64,000 bases of DNA from Bacteroidales bacterium M7. GTDB lineage: Bacteria > Bacteroidota > Bacteroidia > Bacteroidales > Muribaculaceae. This document shows positions 28,301 to 35,573 of the stretch, piece after piece (position 1 is the stretch's first letter; each line of letters starts with the position of its first letter). The position numbers and the translations under genes are program-made. The notes beneath the pieces were generated by a model. The model was not told the origin of the DNA. It made no database searches and worked only from the letters and a program-made list of their open reading frames with translations. Location: positions 36,208-100,207 of the forward strand of contig LUJR01000035.1 in assembly GCA_001689515.1 (NCBI GenBank), written 5' to 3'.

Positions 28301-30451
28301 ACCGTCTATGCGAAAGGCTCGGACCTGTCAACAATCACGTTGGCAGAAACATCGCCTATCTCCACACTTCAGTTGCCGGCCACAATGACTGACCTTTCGT
28401 TTGTCAACCTCCCGAATCTTTCATATCCCGGTGGTCTAACAATCGAAGGTATGAGCAGTGTGATACGCCTTATGCTTGCAGGCTGTCCGAACATCGATCC
28501 GATGACACTCATCAACGGAATTGTGTCAGCGTCCAATATCCGCTATATTCGTTTGCCGGACGTCAACATCACAGCTCCATCTTCTATCCTTTCGGCCCTG
28601 AAGAACAGCGGCGCCATCGGCCTTGACCCATCAGGCCAGGCTTACGAAGAAAGCGGACAATGCTCCGGCATTACCGGGCGTTGGATTATGTCTGACCTCA
28701 TCGAAGATTCCGCGCTCGCCAACTTCGGCAAGTATTTCCCGCAGTTGACACTCCATAACTCCCAGTTCTCTATGGTAGTCTATGACGATACCGTAGATGA
28801 CTGCGAGAATATTTCCAACCTTGACAATAACACCGGCTATCGCTTCAACAACGACTTCGTGCCGAGCGGTCATTTCAAGCGTCTGGAAGAGTTGAGCCAC
28901 GGTGTCAGAGGTTCGTTCAGCACGGCCGACAATGCTATGCACTGCAAGCGCCTGAGCGATGATGATTACAACTTCATGGAGGACGGAGCGTCTGTTGACC
29001 TGACCGACAGCAGTGGTATGGGCTACGACTTCTTCAAGCACGTTCCTAATCACTGGTACAAAGGAGTCAACGACTTCAAGAATCAGCAGAAGTATGGCAT
29101 ACGTTCCACCTGCACTGATGAACCTATATCAACGGCAAGCAAAACCAACCGCTCCAAACTCTCCGACTTGCTTGTTGAGTCCAATGCAGCCCTTGTAGTG
29201 ACAGGGATGGCTGTTGGTGGAGTGCCCACGCATACTCTTAATGCCGCCTGCGACGTGTACGAAATCAACGTAGAGGGTATGAAGCAGGTTCGCTGGCCTG
29301 GCGTAAACTCCACCGACCTCGGCTGTGTGTTCCTCGATGCCGACGGAAAGATTATGTCAATCTTCAAAATGGCTGTCAGCAATGCGCAGTTTGACTTCGT
29401 GGCCGGAGAGGATTACATCTTCTGCGATGTTCCTGCCGGTGCCGTGAAGTTCCGCTTTACATCGCAGATGGGTTGCGGAGACCAGGAAGCTATCACTGTT
29501 GACAGTGCTTCCGTCGAAGCCATTGAGCCGGACTGGGTATTCCGCAAGGAGTTCCTTATGGGTATCTATGGTGTCGGAATAGACGCTTTGGGTCGCGCTC
29601 GTTCGGTATCCGGCACAAAGGCGGCGGTCGGCGACGGCACAGCTTCAACTTCCCCCGACTGGACCTATGACAAGAACGGCCGTGTTACCAACATCACTCC
29701 GCCAACTGGTCTGCACCGCACTCGCCAGGACTTCATCAACCTCTGCGAAATGCGAGGTGAGGGCTTCCACGCTATCTCTTATGAGCAGTCAAAAGACCTC
29801 GCCAACATCATAATGGAGTTGACTGGCACACGCGACATTCAGGCTATCTGCGGCCGTGGCTGTAGCGCAGGCTATACTTGCGGTAGTCAGACCTTGAACG
29901 GCAAGAACATCAATGCTTGGGGCAACCGAACAGTAACCGGCGTAACCTCTAATGTCGGTAACCTTATGTTCGGTATTCAGAACTTCGTGGCTTGTAACTA
30001 CGAATGGATGGCCCACGTTGCGATGAATGTATCATCGTTCAAGGACTGGAAATCAAAAAAGTGCCCGACCGAAGACGCCTCCTATCCGCTTGATACCCGC
30101 TTCCGCATTTATGATGTGGTAACTGACACCGAGCGCTCCGTACAAGCCACACCGCAGGGCTCAGGCTATTGTATCAGTCGTGTTCGCCACGGCCGATATA
30201 TGGACGTTGTGCCCGGCAAGACTTCCAATGATAACTCAGCATGGAACAAGAATTACTCCGACAAATGGGAGTATTCTAATAGTAGGTGCCGTGTTTTCGG
30301 TCGTGCGAACAGCAGCGCGTATGCGCATGGCGGTCTCGTTTATGCGTACGCGGACTACGTTTCTTCGTACTCGCACACGTCCAACGGCTCTCGGCTCGCC
30401 TTCAGTGGCAAAATCATCTTTGATGACGATGAGGAACAGCAAGTTGCGTGA
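22304..30451 (+). CDS. Giant tail/receptor-binding protein with DGR variable C terminus
   Basis: The protein has 2715 residues. Near residues 45-110 is a coiled-coil rich in Ala, Thr and Lys, followed by the phage-fibre attachment pattern GLATLDSTGKVPASQLPGYV. Around 970-1190 is a probable concanavalin/LamG-like beta domain. The centre (about 1200-2000) is a large, unassigned region with many aromatic residues and a few cysteines. The C-terminal 150 residues look like the C-type-lectin/sulfatase-modifying fold used by DGR targets, ending in GSRLAF and 17 more residues. Residues about 2661-2698 are VR1, so the receptor-binding surface is diversified. It is the last large structural gene before the TR and the reverse transcriptase. 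Confidence 0.85.
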   Translation: MGLNSKTNLKSQADLIRYEDGEGKNTAERVGKLLSEIIENTDQSLTTETNARVQQDNILQQTASTASSIANTAYNEAKEAKSKATTAQSTADTAKATADAAKKVTDTKGLPGGLATLDSTGKVPASQLPGYVDDVVEFNAFVEDVTPQIASISKSSTDAGCMVVYNAATNRFVLAVSNRNVAVDADWGAVLRPQRVASTPSTAIVGGDLTKVQVTDYWNIKDTGITLISSAFIYYNNWLDADSFGKYTTDGRVPEAGKIYTCTSENKTFRWSGTELIAIGSDLALGHVAGSAFPGDEGAQLKEQQEMASRQIYDNAHRINTIGILPADGYWDGTDKEPTSGVWLCPNGDDGVYFRSFGNTDFYGIAEELYNSDIYYNPGWLYRLPDGIYRINNDKLESISGSAVGNTYNATVEIPLPSGEYYSDINAETQTHNVLQAILKEGVASLGLQITFAIGSASWKTYQYVGPNVTEPQFLSPQNWVDLAGMSAGAEAIINVDALCPRSVAGFYTKDTAIDAILSEQSKSGITYAKGGLVITFRVEEYKWEAYQFTGQPTDFASKDLWKEFGGGGSVKTSDKPEKDGKEALSTGGAYEIQQDSFDHLESDQDAENHIIKAVSKRGNEMGESIKIPKSTGSGTASGSSLNIYLENPAIYAAFGSDIIARAAIKSVTFDGNDEVLGVIRRLEIIDATSGLSLWSENVNQNSSTSATNYTFQFDFTPYFAEAAAKDFTIVASDAEGNIKRRTITVTAVDVTCTSVQTLNYTSSSALEVGGSTKNLLMYKFANNVSKQGVKVFTEMFYNGEWRSLGVATITDSYSHSISIDPCNVFGGGERLEHGSYPVRVYGEDVASGVTGNTIYSSIMCVDSASKEPIVSLRFNDANNGVVRLYDNLEVEVAAYTPGKNSTTAEVYVDGKEITSVDCQISQTYPVRKQIQGYATDGSATIEVYAKNGNSQTNPISVRVVGSAINAIIKEGALFGFDFSTRSNSEPDHTISNNGYTMSVIGSNWSSNGFATYLGENCLRIAENVKARIEKYQPFGSAATERTNGMAFQFAFATNNIKDDTAKLMECYDPDSGVGFYVTGNEIVLHCKTGTPNKITRSFKCGEKHTVGIVVEPSTITVRRGTTEYATVKLYVDGEEIGAIGYVANSGAILNTKNISFDGTDGDFYLYYTLAYDSYYEWAQAFQNYLCKLTDTEAMIAEYDKENVLDNQNRPSMSLLKEKGIPYYVVVAPQATFDSFDGDIDTKQNFKCTLFYFHPTMPWRSFKAENVRWRRQGTTSAKRPIKNDRFYLQKEKNWKITALNPEYTNADALKTYELFNIGYVRVIEHSIPVAILTVKVDYSDSSMANDCGVCDMMNATFRALGSNFLTPAQRAFDGTWEKKGVTVTGLEMNHSTANHPVAAFRATSDSLADAWFHARGNWKEDKGEQVALGFKDTPGYNKGCMNYGDFIEFFGKPQYDNAGKYTGQETLDEIMARFKTTEGLDTSKPYILSQYCGRDYRIMRFSGGEWARSTGSMKQINGKWVITGDVLNPVSGYELITYDAMDWFMGVGSIDDMMAPVKTQSSWVSKLNLGQETYPAWTQYFECMVDDDQLQEDLAMGRKVPYELFNVLKFCDSCDYSKKELSATWKKLWRDNAWKYMSIASLLAYYTFTDYLAAVDQQAKNMQPMFFLEDGCWVENGEYHSPSSMEPLRMYFNKVYDCDTCNGKDNDGGNTIPAELDPAEDDKCYAGRGSILWNNLRRCDNQEMVADAGGGTLTLPGVVGMMRTLPEVDGIGAGPFSPKGAMYYFVQKRIEMWPKVVCTYDCERKYIKYSEIYTDIYYYALHGSGRQALPRFIEQRWRIRDGYYQTGDFKDASHVLGGRIGAKTGAVIRFRAGKSGYYGIGNDGGNVTQGMYLKAGEQGVFTDFQHGDNILLYIYQADQMSEIDLSQISIDPNFQFSQMKLAEKIVIGSDIHKQAWRLSPGNTGFLTNMNLGDLPFLKHLDVRTTEVTTINAAKCPRLETVYAKGSDLSTITLAETSPISTLQLPATMTDLSFVNLPNLSYPGGLTIEGMSSVIRLMLAGCPNIDPMTLINGIVSASNIRYIRLPDVNITAPSSILSALKNSGAIGLDPSGQAYEESGQCSGITGRWIMSDLIEDSALANFGKYFPQLTLHNSQFSMVVYDDTVDDCENISNLDNNTGYRFNNDFVPSGHFKRLEELSHGVRGSFSTADNAMHCKRLSDDDYNFMEDGASVDLTDSSGMGYDFFKHVPNHWYKGVNDFKNQQKYGIRSTCTDEPISTASKTNRSKLSDLLVESNAALVVTGMAVGGVPTHTLNAACDVYEINVEGMKQVRWPGVNSTDLGCVFLDADGKIMSIFKMAVSNAQFDFVAGEDYIFCDVPAGAVKFRFTSQMGCGDQEAITVDSASVEAIEPDWVFRKEFLMGIYGVGIDALGRARSVSGTKAAVGDGTASTSPDWTYDKNGRVTNITPPTGLHRTRQDFINLCEMRGEGFHAISYEQSKDLANIIMELTGTRDIQAICGRGCSAGYTCGSQTLNGKNINAWGNRTVTGVTSNVGNLMFGIQNFVACNYEWMAHVAMNVSSFKDWKSKKCPTEDASYPLDTRFRIYDVVTDTERSVQATPQGSGYCISRVRHGRYMDVVPGKTSNDNSAWNKNYSDKWEYSNSRCRVFGRANSSAYAHGGLVYAYADYVSSYSHTSNGSRLAFSGKIIFDDDEEQQVA
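30285..30397 (+). repeat. DGR variable repeat 1 (VR1)
   Basis: 113 bp at the 3' end of the tail gene matching the TR at 30,580-30,692. In frame, the 12 AAY (Asn) codons of the TR become Asn, Ser, Ser, Tyr, His, Tyr, Asp, Tyr, Tyr, His, Ser, Asn, so 10 are changed through 11 adenine substitutions. The one other difference is G to T at 30,296, near the 5' edge. The shared 3' end is GGCTCTCGGCTC. Confidence 0.95.
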
Positions 30452-30467
30452 AGAAAAAGGTATTATC

Positions 30468-30493
30468 CCCCGGCTGACGCAAGGAAGCCGGGG
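30468..30493 (+). other. GC-rich hairpin downstream of VR1
   Basis: Perfect stem CCCCGGCT/AGCCGGGG with loop GACGCAAGGA, 16 bases after the tail gene's stop and 70 bases after VR1. In the Bordetella phage DGR, a hairpin just 3' of the VR promotes homing. It could instead be a terminator, but no T-run follows. Confidence 0.55.
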
Positions 30494-30579
30494 TGACTGC
30501 CAAATCCAGAGATAATTAACCAAAATGTTTAACGAAATACGTCCCGCGAAAGCGAGGACGAAAAGGTAGAGTATCCCAC

Positions 30580-30692
30580 GGTGCCGTGTTGTCGGTCGTG
30601 CGAACAACAACGCGAATGCGAATGGCGGTCTCGTTTATGCGAACGCGAACAACGTTTCTTCGAACTCGAACACGAACAACGGCTCTCGGCTC
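30580..30692 (+). repeat. DGR template repeat (TR), non-coding
   Basis: 113 bp in the gene-free stretch 30,452-30,848, between the tail gene and the reverse transcriptase. Read in the VR frame it contains 12 AAC/AAT codons; 24 of its 26 adenines (counted over 30,583-30,692) lie in them. AAY codons changed at A never give a stop. VR1 lies 295 bp upstream and VR2 about 17 kb downstream. The TR RNA is the template that the reverse transcriptase copies with errors opposite adenines. Confidence 0.95.
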
Positions 30693-30848
30693 ACATTAAG
30701 ACGCAATGAATGTCCCCTTTGGAACAATATAATCGCAAGACCCTGGAGGCTCACGGGCTGAGCCAACCATCTCTGCGAGGGATACGAGCCTCTGCAACCC
30801 TCTCCGCAAGGAAGAAAGCAGGAACATCACTGAAGCGCCTGAAGGCTT

Positions 30849-32525
30849 ATGACAAAGATTGAAGACATACCATTTATGAATGTGGCGTTACCCCGTGCCA
30901 ATGGTGCGGTGCAGTTCCCCATTCCCGACCTCATGTCCGAAATCGCCACGATGGAGAACATAGAGGAGGCCTTTGACTATGTCGTAGGACATCTTGAGTG
31001 CGCTGAACAAAGGGATAATATCCGGCCCAAGAAAGCCGCGTACTGCAAGCGACTTTACAAGTTGCTTAAAAGTGGACAATTTAGAATTACAGAAGCCGAC
31101 TTCCGTGAGTTGGTAGTCAAGGACGGTTTCAAGGTAAGAGTTGTGCAATGTCCTCGTGTATTCCACCGTGTCGGTTGCCATGCAATAATGGTTCCGTTCG
31201 AGAAGTACACATATCCGACACTCATCACAAATACCGCAGCCTCCATCAAAGGCCGAGGTATGCACTGGCTCCACCAGATTGTTGAAGAAGATATTCTCGC
31301 AGACCCGGAGAATATGAAGATGTACTATCAGTGCGACATCTTCCATTATTACGACAGTATAAACCAGGGACTGATGATGGCGCAGACACGCCAATACACT
31401 TCTGATCCGGTTCTGTTGCCGATGATGTACAACTTCATTACTCTGCTCAAGCAAGGGCTATCAAAGGGGCTGCGTTCATCGCAATGCCTCGCCAACCTCC
31501 ACCTCAGCGACATCGATCATAAGATGTGTCAGCAGGTGAAATATCATCAGATTGAAGACCCAGATAACGGTATCGGAACCGGTGTTGTTGTCTGTGGTAT
31601 CGGAGAACGAAGAATCAACGGCAAGAAGATTCGCTATCACTACTACCGATATTGCGATGACATAGTGATATGCGCTGCTTCTGCCAAAGAGTTGTGGTTG
31701 CTGCGTGATTATCTCGTTTCACTTCTTGACGAACTCGGATTGAGCATAAAGCCAACTGAGGCTGTCAGACCAATGTTGTGCGGACTTGACTACCTTGGAT
31801 ACAACACATTCTTGACAGAAAGCACTGAAGATGATGGCGAAATAACATACGATACCTACTCGCGTATTCGCAAACGCTCAAAGCAGAAATTCTGCCGACG
31901 TATCGCCAAAGTGCAATCAAGAAAACGAAGGCAGAAATTGATAGGTTCGTTCTTCGGGATGGCCGCTCATGCTGATTGTCGGCATCTGCTGAAGAAAATA
32001 ATCACACCAAACGAATTCAGAAAACTTAAACATAAGAGGAAAATGGAAGACATTGGAAATTTCGACCTCCCCCCGGTTAACCTTAACGGAAAGAAGAATT
32101 TCCGTGGGGTAAAAAAGTATCCTCGTGATTTCGACCGCCAGGGCGTAATCATTGTGGATTACGAATATCTACCACCCAAACGTGAAGTAGAAAAGTACGA
32201 AGCGCTCGTAAAGGCTGCGGAAATACGTGGTGAAAGGACCGATCGTATTCCGTTGCCGAAGGAAAAATATCTCGTGCAAATTATCCATAATAAGCTACTC
32301 TGCAAAATGTGGACTGGGGATAAAGAGTTTGGAACACGATTGGAGCAGATGGAAGAAATCGGGCAAATGCCGTTCTTCGCGGCGATCGAAATGAACTACG
32401 ACTCCCAATATCCCGTACCGAGATTAGTTTCTGCACAGAAATATGGGTTTGTACGACCCAGTGACGAAGAACTGGCCGCATTAGAAAAGGATCTCGGTGT
32501 CAAACTCCTAAAGCCCAAACAATAA
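30849..32525 (+). CDS. DGR reverse transcriptase with C-terminal extension
   Basis: Residues about 1-390 form a group II-intron-type reverse transcriptase: motif A at Asp163 (CDIFHYYDSI), the DGR-specific GLRSSQ (GxxxSQ) at 207-212 in place of the usual QGxxxSP, and the YCDD active site at 268-271. DGR RTs usually have 350-450 residues. This one continues to 558 with a basic linker (KLKHKRKME) and about 150 unassigned residues. It starts 156 bases after the TR and its stop overlaps the next start. No gene resembling the small helical accessory protein Avd is seen nearby; the extension might replace it. Confidence 0.93.
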   Translation: MTKIEDIPFMNVALPRANGAVQFPIPDLMSEIATMENIEEAFDYVVGHLECAEQRDNIRPKKAAYCKRLYKLLKSGQFRITEADFRELVVKDGFKVRVVQCPRVFHRVGCHAIMVPFEKYTYPTLITNTAASIKGRGMHWLHQIVEEDILADPENMKMYYQCDIFHYYDSINQGLMMAQTRQYTSDPVLLPMMYNFITLLKQGLSKGLRSSQCLANLHLSDIDHKMCQQVKYHQIEDPDNGIGTGVVVCGIGERRINGKKIRYHYYRYCDDIVICAASAKELWLLRDYLVSLLDELGLSIKPTEAVRPMLCGLDYLGYNTFLTESTEDDGEITYDTYSRIRKRSKQKFCRRIAKVQSRKRRQKLIGSFFGMAAHADCRHLLKKIITPNEFRKLKHKRKMEDIGNFDLPPVNLNGKKNFRGVKKYPRDFDRQGVIIVDYEYLPPKREVEKYEALVKAAEIRGERTDRIPLPKEKYLVQIIHNKLLCKMWTGDKEFGTRLEQMEEIGQMPFFAAIEMNYDSQYPVPRLVSAQKYGFVRPSDEELAALEKDLGVKLLKPKQ

Positions 32526-33019
32526 TGGAAAAAGTATATGGTTCTCCCAAACGGCAGGACGGATTGTTCCGTGTCGGCCGTAACAAATACGAGGTCATCT
32601 ATGGCTTCGGCAATGACAGCGACAACCCGGAGCAGGGGTGGAACTGGCGAAAGCGTTTTGACCATCGTCCAAGCCTCGATGAAATAAAGGCTATTATCAT
32701 TCAGGTAATAGAAGCAGAGAGTGCGCATAAACTACGCTATGGCCTTGAATGGAATGGTCTGCCGGTCGAATATACCGAAGAACGCAAGAGCGACCTCACG
32801 GGTATGCTCGTGGCTATGCAGGCCGGAATTATGCAACTCCCGGTAACGCTCAATCTCGGTGAATATCCTGATGGTAGCCCGGTATTCTATGAGTTTACAA
32901 AGGCTGAGGAAATTATGGGCGTGGCAGCCGCCATCAGCAATCATAAAATTGCCGTCTGCAACGAAGAATGGCAAGAGAAATCCTCGGTGGACTGGTCCGC
33001 CTACGAAACCGAGCAGTAA
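32525..33019 (+). CDS. Phage tail-associated protein, unknown role
   Basis: This 164-residue protein starts inside the RT stop codon (TAATG), so the two are translationally coupled. The C-terminal half (SDLTGMLVAMQAG and onward) resembles DUF4376-type domains often encoded beside phage tail fibres. It might be a fibre-assembly helper or a DGR partner; neither is shown. Confidence 0.6.
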   Translation: MEKVYGSPKRQDGLFRVGRNKYEVIYGFGNDSDNPEQGWNWRKRFDHRPSLDEIKAIIIQVIEAESAHKLRYGLEWNGLPVEYTEERKSDLTGMLVAMQAGIMQLPVTLNLGEYPDGSPVFYEFTKAEEIMGVAAAISNHKIAVCNEEWQEKSSVDWSAYETEQ

Positions 33020-33045
33020 ACATCAATACTTTAACCCCAATCATT

Positions 33046-33360
33046 ATGACAAAGATTTGTAATGACAAGACTGGAAGCGACAAGAAGCTCCACGTCTTCT
33101 GTGAGTTCGTTATCGCGGCCATCATCGGCTCGCTTGTATCATTTATCCATTTCCCCTCTGCGTGGATTGCGGCTGCCATCGCCTTTGTCGTGGCTTTCGC
33201 TTTCGGCATCTGGAAAGAAGTCAAGGACGCAAAGAAGCAGGGCAACCACTTCTGCGTTTGGGATCTCGCCTGGGATTTGGTCGGCTGCCTCGCCGGTGCA
33301 GTAGTAGCGTTCCTCGCCAACTACTACACATGGCACGATATAGCCGGTAATCTTATCTAA
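33046..33360 (+). CDS. Small phage membrane protein, two segments
   Basis: I used the ATG at 33,046 (MTKICNDKTGSDKKLHVFCE). The 104-residue protein has hydrophobic helices near residues 19-52 (probably two) and near 80-97, with a DKKLH start reminiscent of YfiM-like proteins of phages. The role could be in lysis or in the envelope; not assigned. Confidence 0.6.
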   Translation: MTKICNDKTGSDKKLHVFCEFVIAAIIGSLVSFIHFPSAWIAAAIAFVVAFAFGIWKEVKDAKKQGNHFCVWDLAWDLVGCLAGAVVAFLANYYTWHDIAGNLI

Positions 33361-33425
33361 TCATTTCCAACCACGGCAGGGCGTTGGAGTTTTCTTCCGG
33401 CGCTCTGCCCTCAAAACGACAATCA

Positions 33426-33899
33426 ATGACTGAAATTATACTTGTATCAATTTCGTGCCTGATTATGGCATTGTATCTACTCTTTACTTGTTTATCATTC
33501 GGAGTGCCAAATTCAATAAGCGAAACCTACTACCGCACATTTGGAAGCAAATGGGTATTCTCCGGAGTGTTATTTGCGGCCGCTTCTTTTGCTGTCGCTC
33601 CGCTCCTGAACCACACATCGGAGAGTTATCAGTTTCTCGCGTTTTTTATCGTGGCCGGCATATTCTTTGTGGCTGCAAGTCCGGCGTTCAGAGATGAATT
33701 TGAGGGTAAAGTTCATACTGGAGCGGCCTTAATTCTATGCTTTGCCACCATAGCTTGGCTGATATTGACGGCGGGAGTTCCGTATATCGCCATCGCCGGT
33801 GTTTTGGTAGGGATTATTCGGCGAAGAGAGTTCATATTTTGGCTTGAGCTTGGATTGCTCGCCAATCTCTATAAAGAAATATTTGTACTACTTTTCTAA
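33426..33899 (+). CDS. Phage integral membrane protein, 157 aa
   Basis: Five hydrophobic helices span most of the protein (first MTEIILVSISCLIMALYL). I chose the ATG at 33,426; an upstream TTG gives a poor N terminus. Last gene of the head/tail/DGR operon, followed by a terminator. Possible superinfection-exclusion or holin-like role, unproven. Confidence 0.65.
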   Translation: MTEIILVSISCLIMALYLLFTCLSFGVPNSISETYYRTFGSKWVFSGVLFAAASFAVAPLLNHTSESYQFLAFFIVAGIFFVAASPAFRDEFEGKVHTGAALILCFATIAWLILTAGVPYIAIAGVLVGIIRRREFIFWLELGLLANLYKEIFVLLF

Positions 33900-33943
33900 C
33901 TCAGGTGGAAGCGCGAGAGCGTGTGATGCCTTTTCAATGTTCG

Positions 33944-33970
33944 GGAGTGTCAGCAATGGCACTCCTTTTT
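33944..33970 (+). terminator. Terminator of the late/DGR operon
   Basis: GGAGTGTC pairs with GGCACTCC (one G-T), loop AGCAAT, followed by TTTTT. Confidence 0.8.
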
Positions 33971-33983
33971 CTCGTTGAAAATC

Positions 33984-34063
33984 TTGCAGATATGATAAAA
34001 TAAACCTCTCTAACATTTGCAGATATGATTATTTTTGATTAACTTTGCATACACCAATAAGAT
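33984..34063 (+). promoter_or_regulatory. Iteron promoter 4
   Basis: Copies start at 33,984 and 34,017. The -7 box TAACTTTG is at 34,040-34,047. The third copy is weak (ACCAATAAGAT at 34,053-34,063). It drives the DUF4160/DUF2442 genes. Confidence 0.85.
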
Positions 34064-34078
34064 AAAAAGTAATCATAA

Positions 34079-34330
34079 ATGAGCGCAATATACATACTCG
34101 AAGGTTTACTAATCTACCTATATGGGTTCGACCATAATCCTCCGCATATCCATGTCCGCAGAGGTGGTGAGGAATTCACCATCACAATCAAGGATAGGAT
34201 TGTAGAGGGTCGAGCCAAAGCAAAGTCCATCGCTATGGTGAACGAGTTCCTTGACCAGCACGAAAGCGAGGTTATGGAACTTTGGGAGAAAGCCCAGCGT
34301 GGCGAAAAAATCACGAAAATCAACCGCTAA
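34079..34330 (+). CDS. DUF4160 family protein
   Basis: The 83-residue protein has the DUF4160 signature: a histidine-proline segment (NPPHIHVRRGGEEFTITI) after a short hydrophobic strand, then a helix with FLDQHESEVMELWEKAQRG. DUF4160 genes usually neighbour DUF2442 genes and the pair is often listed as a candidate toxin-antitoxin system. Here it is followed after 12 bases by the DUF2442 gene. Confidence 0.8.
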   Translation: MSAIYILEGLLIYLYGFDHNPPHIHVRRGGEEFTITIKDRIVEGRAKAKSIAMVNEFLDQHESEVMELWEKAQRGEKITKINR

Positions 34331-34342
34331 AAATTACTCAAT

Positions 34343-34579
34343 ATGTATCTCAAAGTAACAGATGTTGAATACAACGGAGATTACTCTCTGATTTGTACAT
34401 TCAATGACGGCGCGGTCAAGAAAGTCGATATGACTCCAGTGCTTGATGCACCGGCATTTCAGGAATTGAAAGACTTGAACCTTTTCAAACAGTTCGGCCT
34501 TGATGAAACAATCTTTTGGGGCAACGGAGCAGACATTGCTCCCGAATGGCTCTACCAAAATGGCGTGCCGGTTGTTTAA
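34343..34579 (+). CDS. DUF2442 family protein
   Basis: 78 residues with the DUF2442 pattern: a strand with FNDGAVKKVDMTPVL, then LNLFKQFGLDETIFW and the end GNGADIAPEWLYQ. Together with the preceding DUF4160 gene it forms the usual pair. Which member would be toxin or antitoxin cannot be told from sequence. Confidence 0.85.
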   Translation: MYLKVTDVEYNGDYSLICTFNDGAVKKVDMTPVLDAPAFQELKDLNLFKQFGLDETIFWGNGADIAPEWLYQNGVPVV

Positions 34580-34606
34580 TTGTTATACAACTAAAAGCAT
34601 AAAATT

Positions 34607-34798
34607 ATGTGCAACGGAATATCAAAGGAAAGCCTGGCAAAAGGCATACATCGCGTATCATCGGGACGTTCTAATGTTTCGGTAAGCAATCGTGTGGCTA
34701 CGGGTAAATGTTTTACTGCGTTTGGCGTTAAAACCATTACCGTTGCTCACGGAAGCGTTGCTGCTGCAGGCCGAACCGTGCTAAAAAATAGAAAGTAA
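34607..34798 (+). CDS. Hypothetical phage protein, 63 aa
   Basis: A small basic protein rich in Ser, Val and Gly (MCNGISKESLAKGIHRVSSG). One base separates it from the next start. Not recognised. Confidence 0.55.
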   Translation: MCNGISKESLAKGIHRVSSGRSNVSVSNRVATGKCFTAFGVKTITVAHGSVAAAGRTVLKNRK

Positions 34799-34799
34799 G

Positions 34800-35333
34800 A
34801 TGGCAACGCATAAGATGTACTCCAAGATCGTCGATGATGCAAACGACATCATTGGATTGGTCGCATATGCCCTCTATAAACAGCACAAAATTGAGTTTTT
34901 CAACAAGGTCAGAATAGAGAACGGCGGCGAGGAGCCTTCAGAAGAAGCTATCAAGGCATTCATTCAAAGTTCCTCAACAGATTCGCAAATCAAAAAATAT
35001 CGTGCGGAAGCAGAAGGTATACTTTCTGACGTTGTAATCAATGTAACGCGCGAACAAATCAACCAAGCCGAGCGAGAAATGTTGGATTCCTACCAAGCAA
35101 AGATACGCGAGGCAGTTAAGGCAGAAACACCGGGCAAAGGCCTAACGATAACACTGAATGTAGTTGGCACTGCACTTTTCTCGGTTCTCATAACTTTGGT
35201 TTTCATCATAGGAAATTTCTCAGAACGCGGATCTAAATATTTTGCTGATAAAGTCGCCTCTGAAATGATGAATGACACAAAACAGTCAATGCCTACTGAT
35301 TCCGTGCCGCCATCGGTTTCTGAAAAACAATAG
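34800..35333 (+). CDS. Membrane-anchored phage protein, possible exclusion protein
   Basis: The 177-residue protein starts with a soluble domain (YSKIVDDANDIIGLVAYALY, then KQHKIEF) and a long helix, followed by a single transmembrane helix near residues 117-142 and a short tail. I recall the 'DDxxDxIGxxAYxLYKxxKIE' N terminus from membrane proteins of prophages and mobile elements, sometimes near defence genes. A role in superinfection exclusion is inferred, not shown. Confidence 0.6.
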   Translation: MATHKMYSKIVDDANDIIGLVAYALYKQHKIEFFNKVRIENGGEEPSEEAIKAFIQSSSTDSQIKKYRAEAEGILSDVVINVTREQINQAEREMLDSYQAKIREAVKAETPGKGLTITLNVVGTALFSVLITLVFIIGNFSERGSKYFADKVASEMMNDTKQSMPTDSVPPSVSEKQ

Positions 35334-35359
35334 CCACAATAACATGAAATGAATCATTC

Positions 35360-35387
35360 GCCCTGCCATCTGGTGGGGCTATTTTTT
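35360..35387 (+). terminator. Terminator after the exclusion-like operon
   Basis: GCCCTGCC pairs with GGTGGGGC (G-T pairs included), loop ATCT, followed by TATTTTTT. Confidence 0.7.
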
Positions 35388-35469
35388 ACCCCAAAAATGC
35401 AGGAAATAGCGGAAAGAGGTGCAGACCCACTTGCAGTAGCAGCCAAACATAATTAATACTACGATAAAA

Positions 35470-35549
35470 TTGCGAATATGATTAAAATAATCGCTCTAAA
35501 ATTTGCGTAAATGATTACTTATTAGTAACTTTGTGTATGCAAATAAGAT
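35470..35549 (+). promoter_or_regulatory. Iteron promoter 5
   Basis: Copies start at 35,470 (TTGCGAATATGATTAAAATA) and 35,503, with -7 box TAACTTTG at 35,526-35,533 and GCAAATAAGAT at 35,539-35,549. It drives the operon that includes the dUTPase gene. Confidence 0.88.
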
Positions 35550-35573
35550 GATTTAATCAAAAACGAACGCAAG

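Noticed and set aside
30580..30692. TR as a coding segment of its own
   Set aside because: It lies between the tail gene's stop and the RT start and needs no protein; its Asn-codon pattern is explained by the DGR role.
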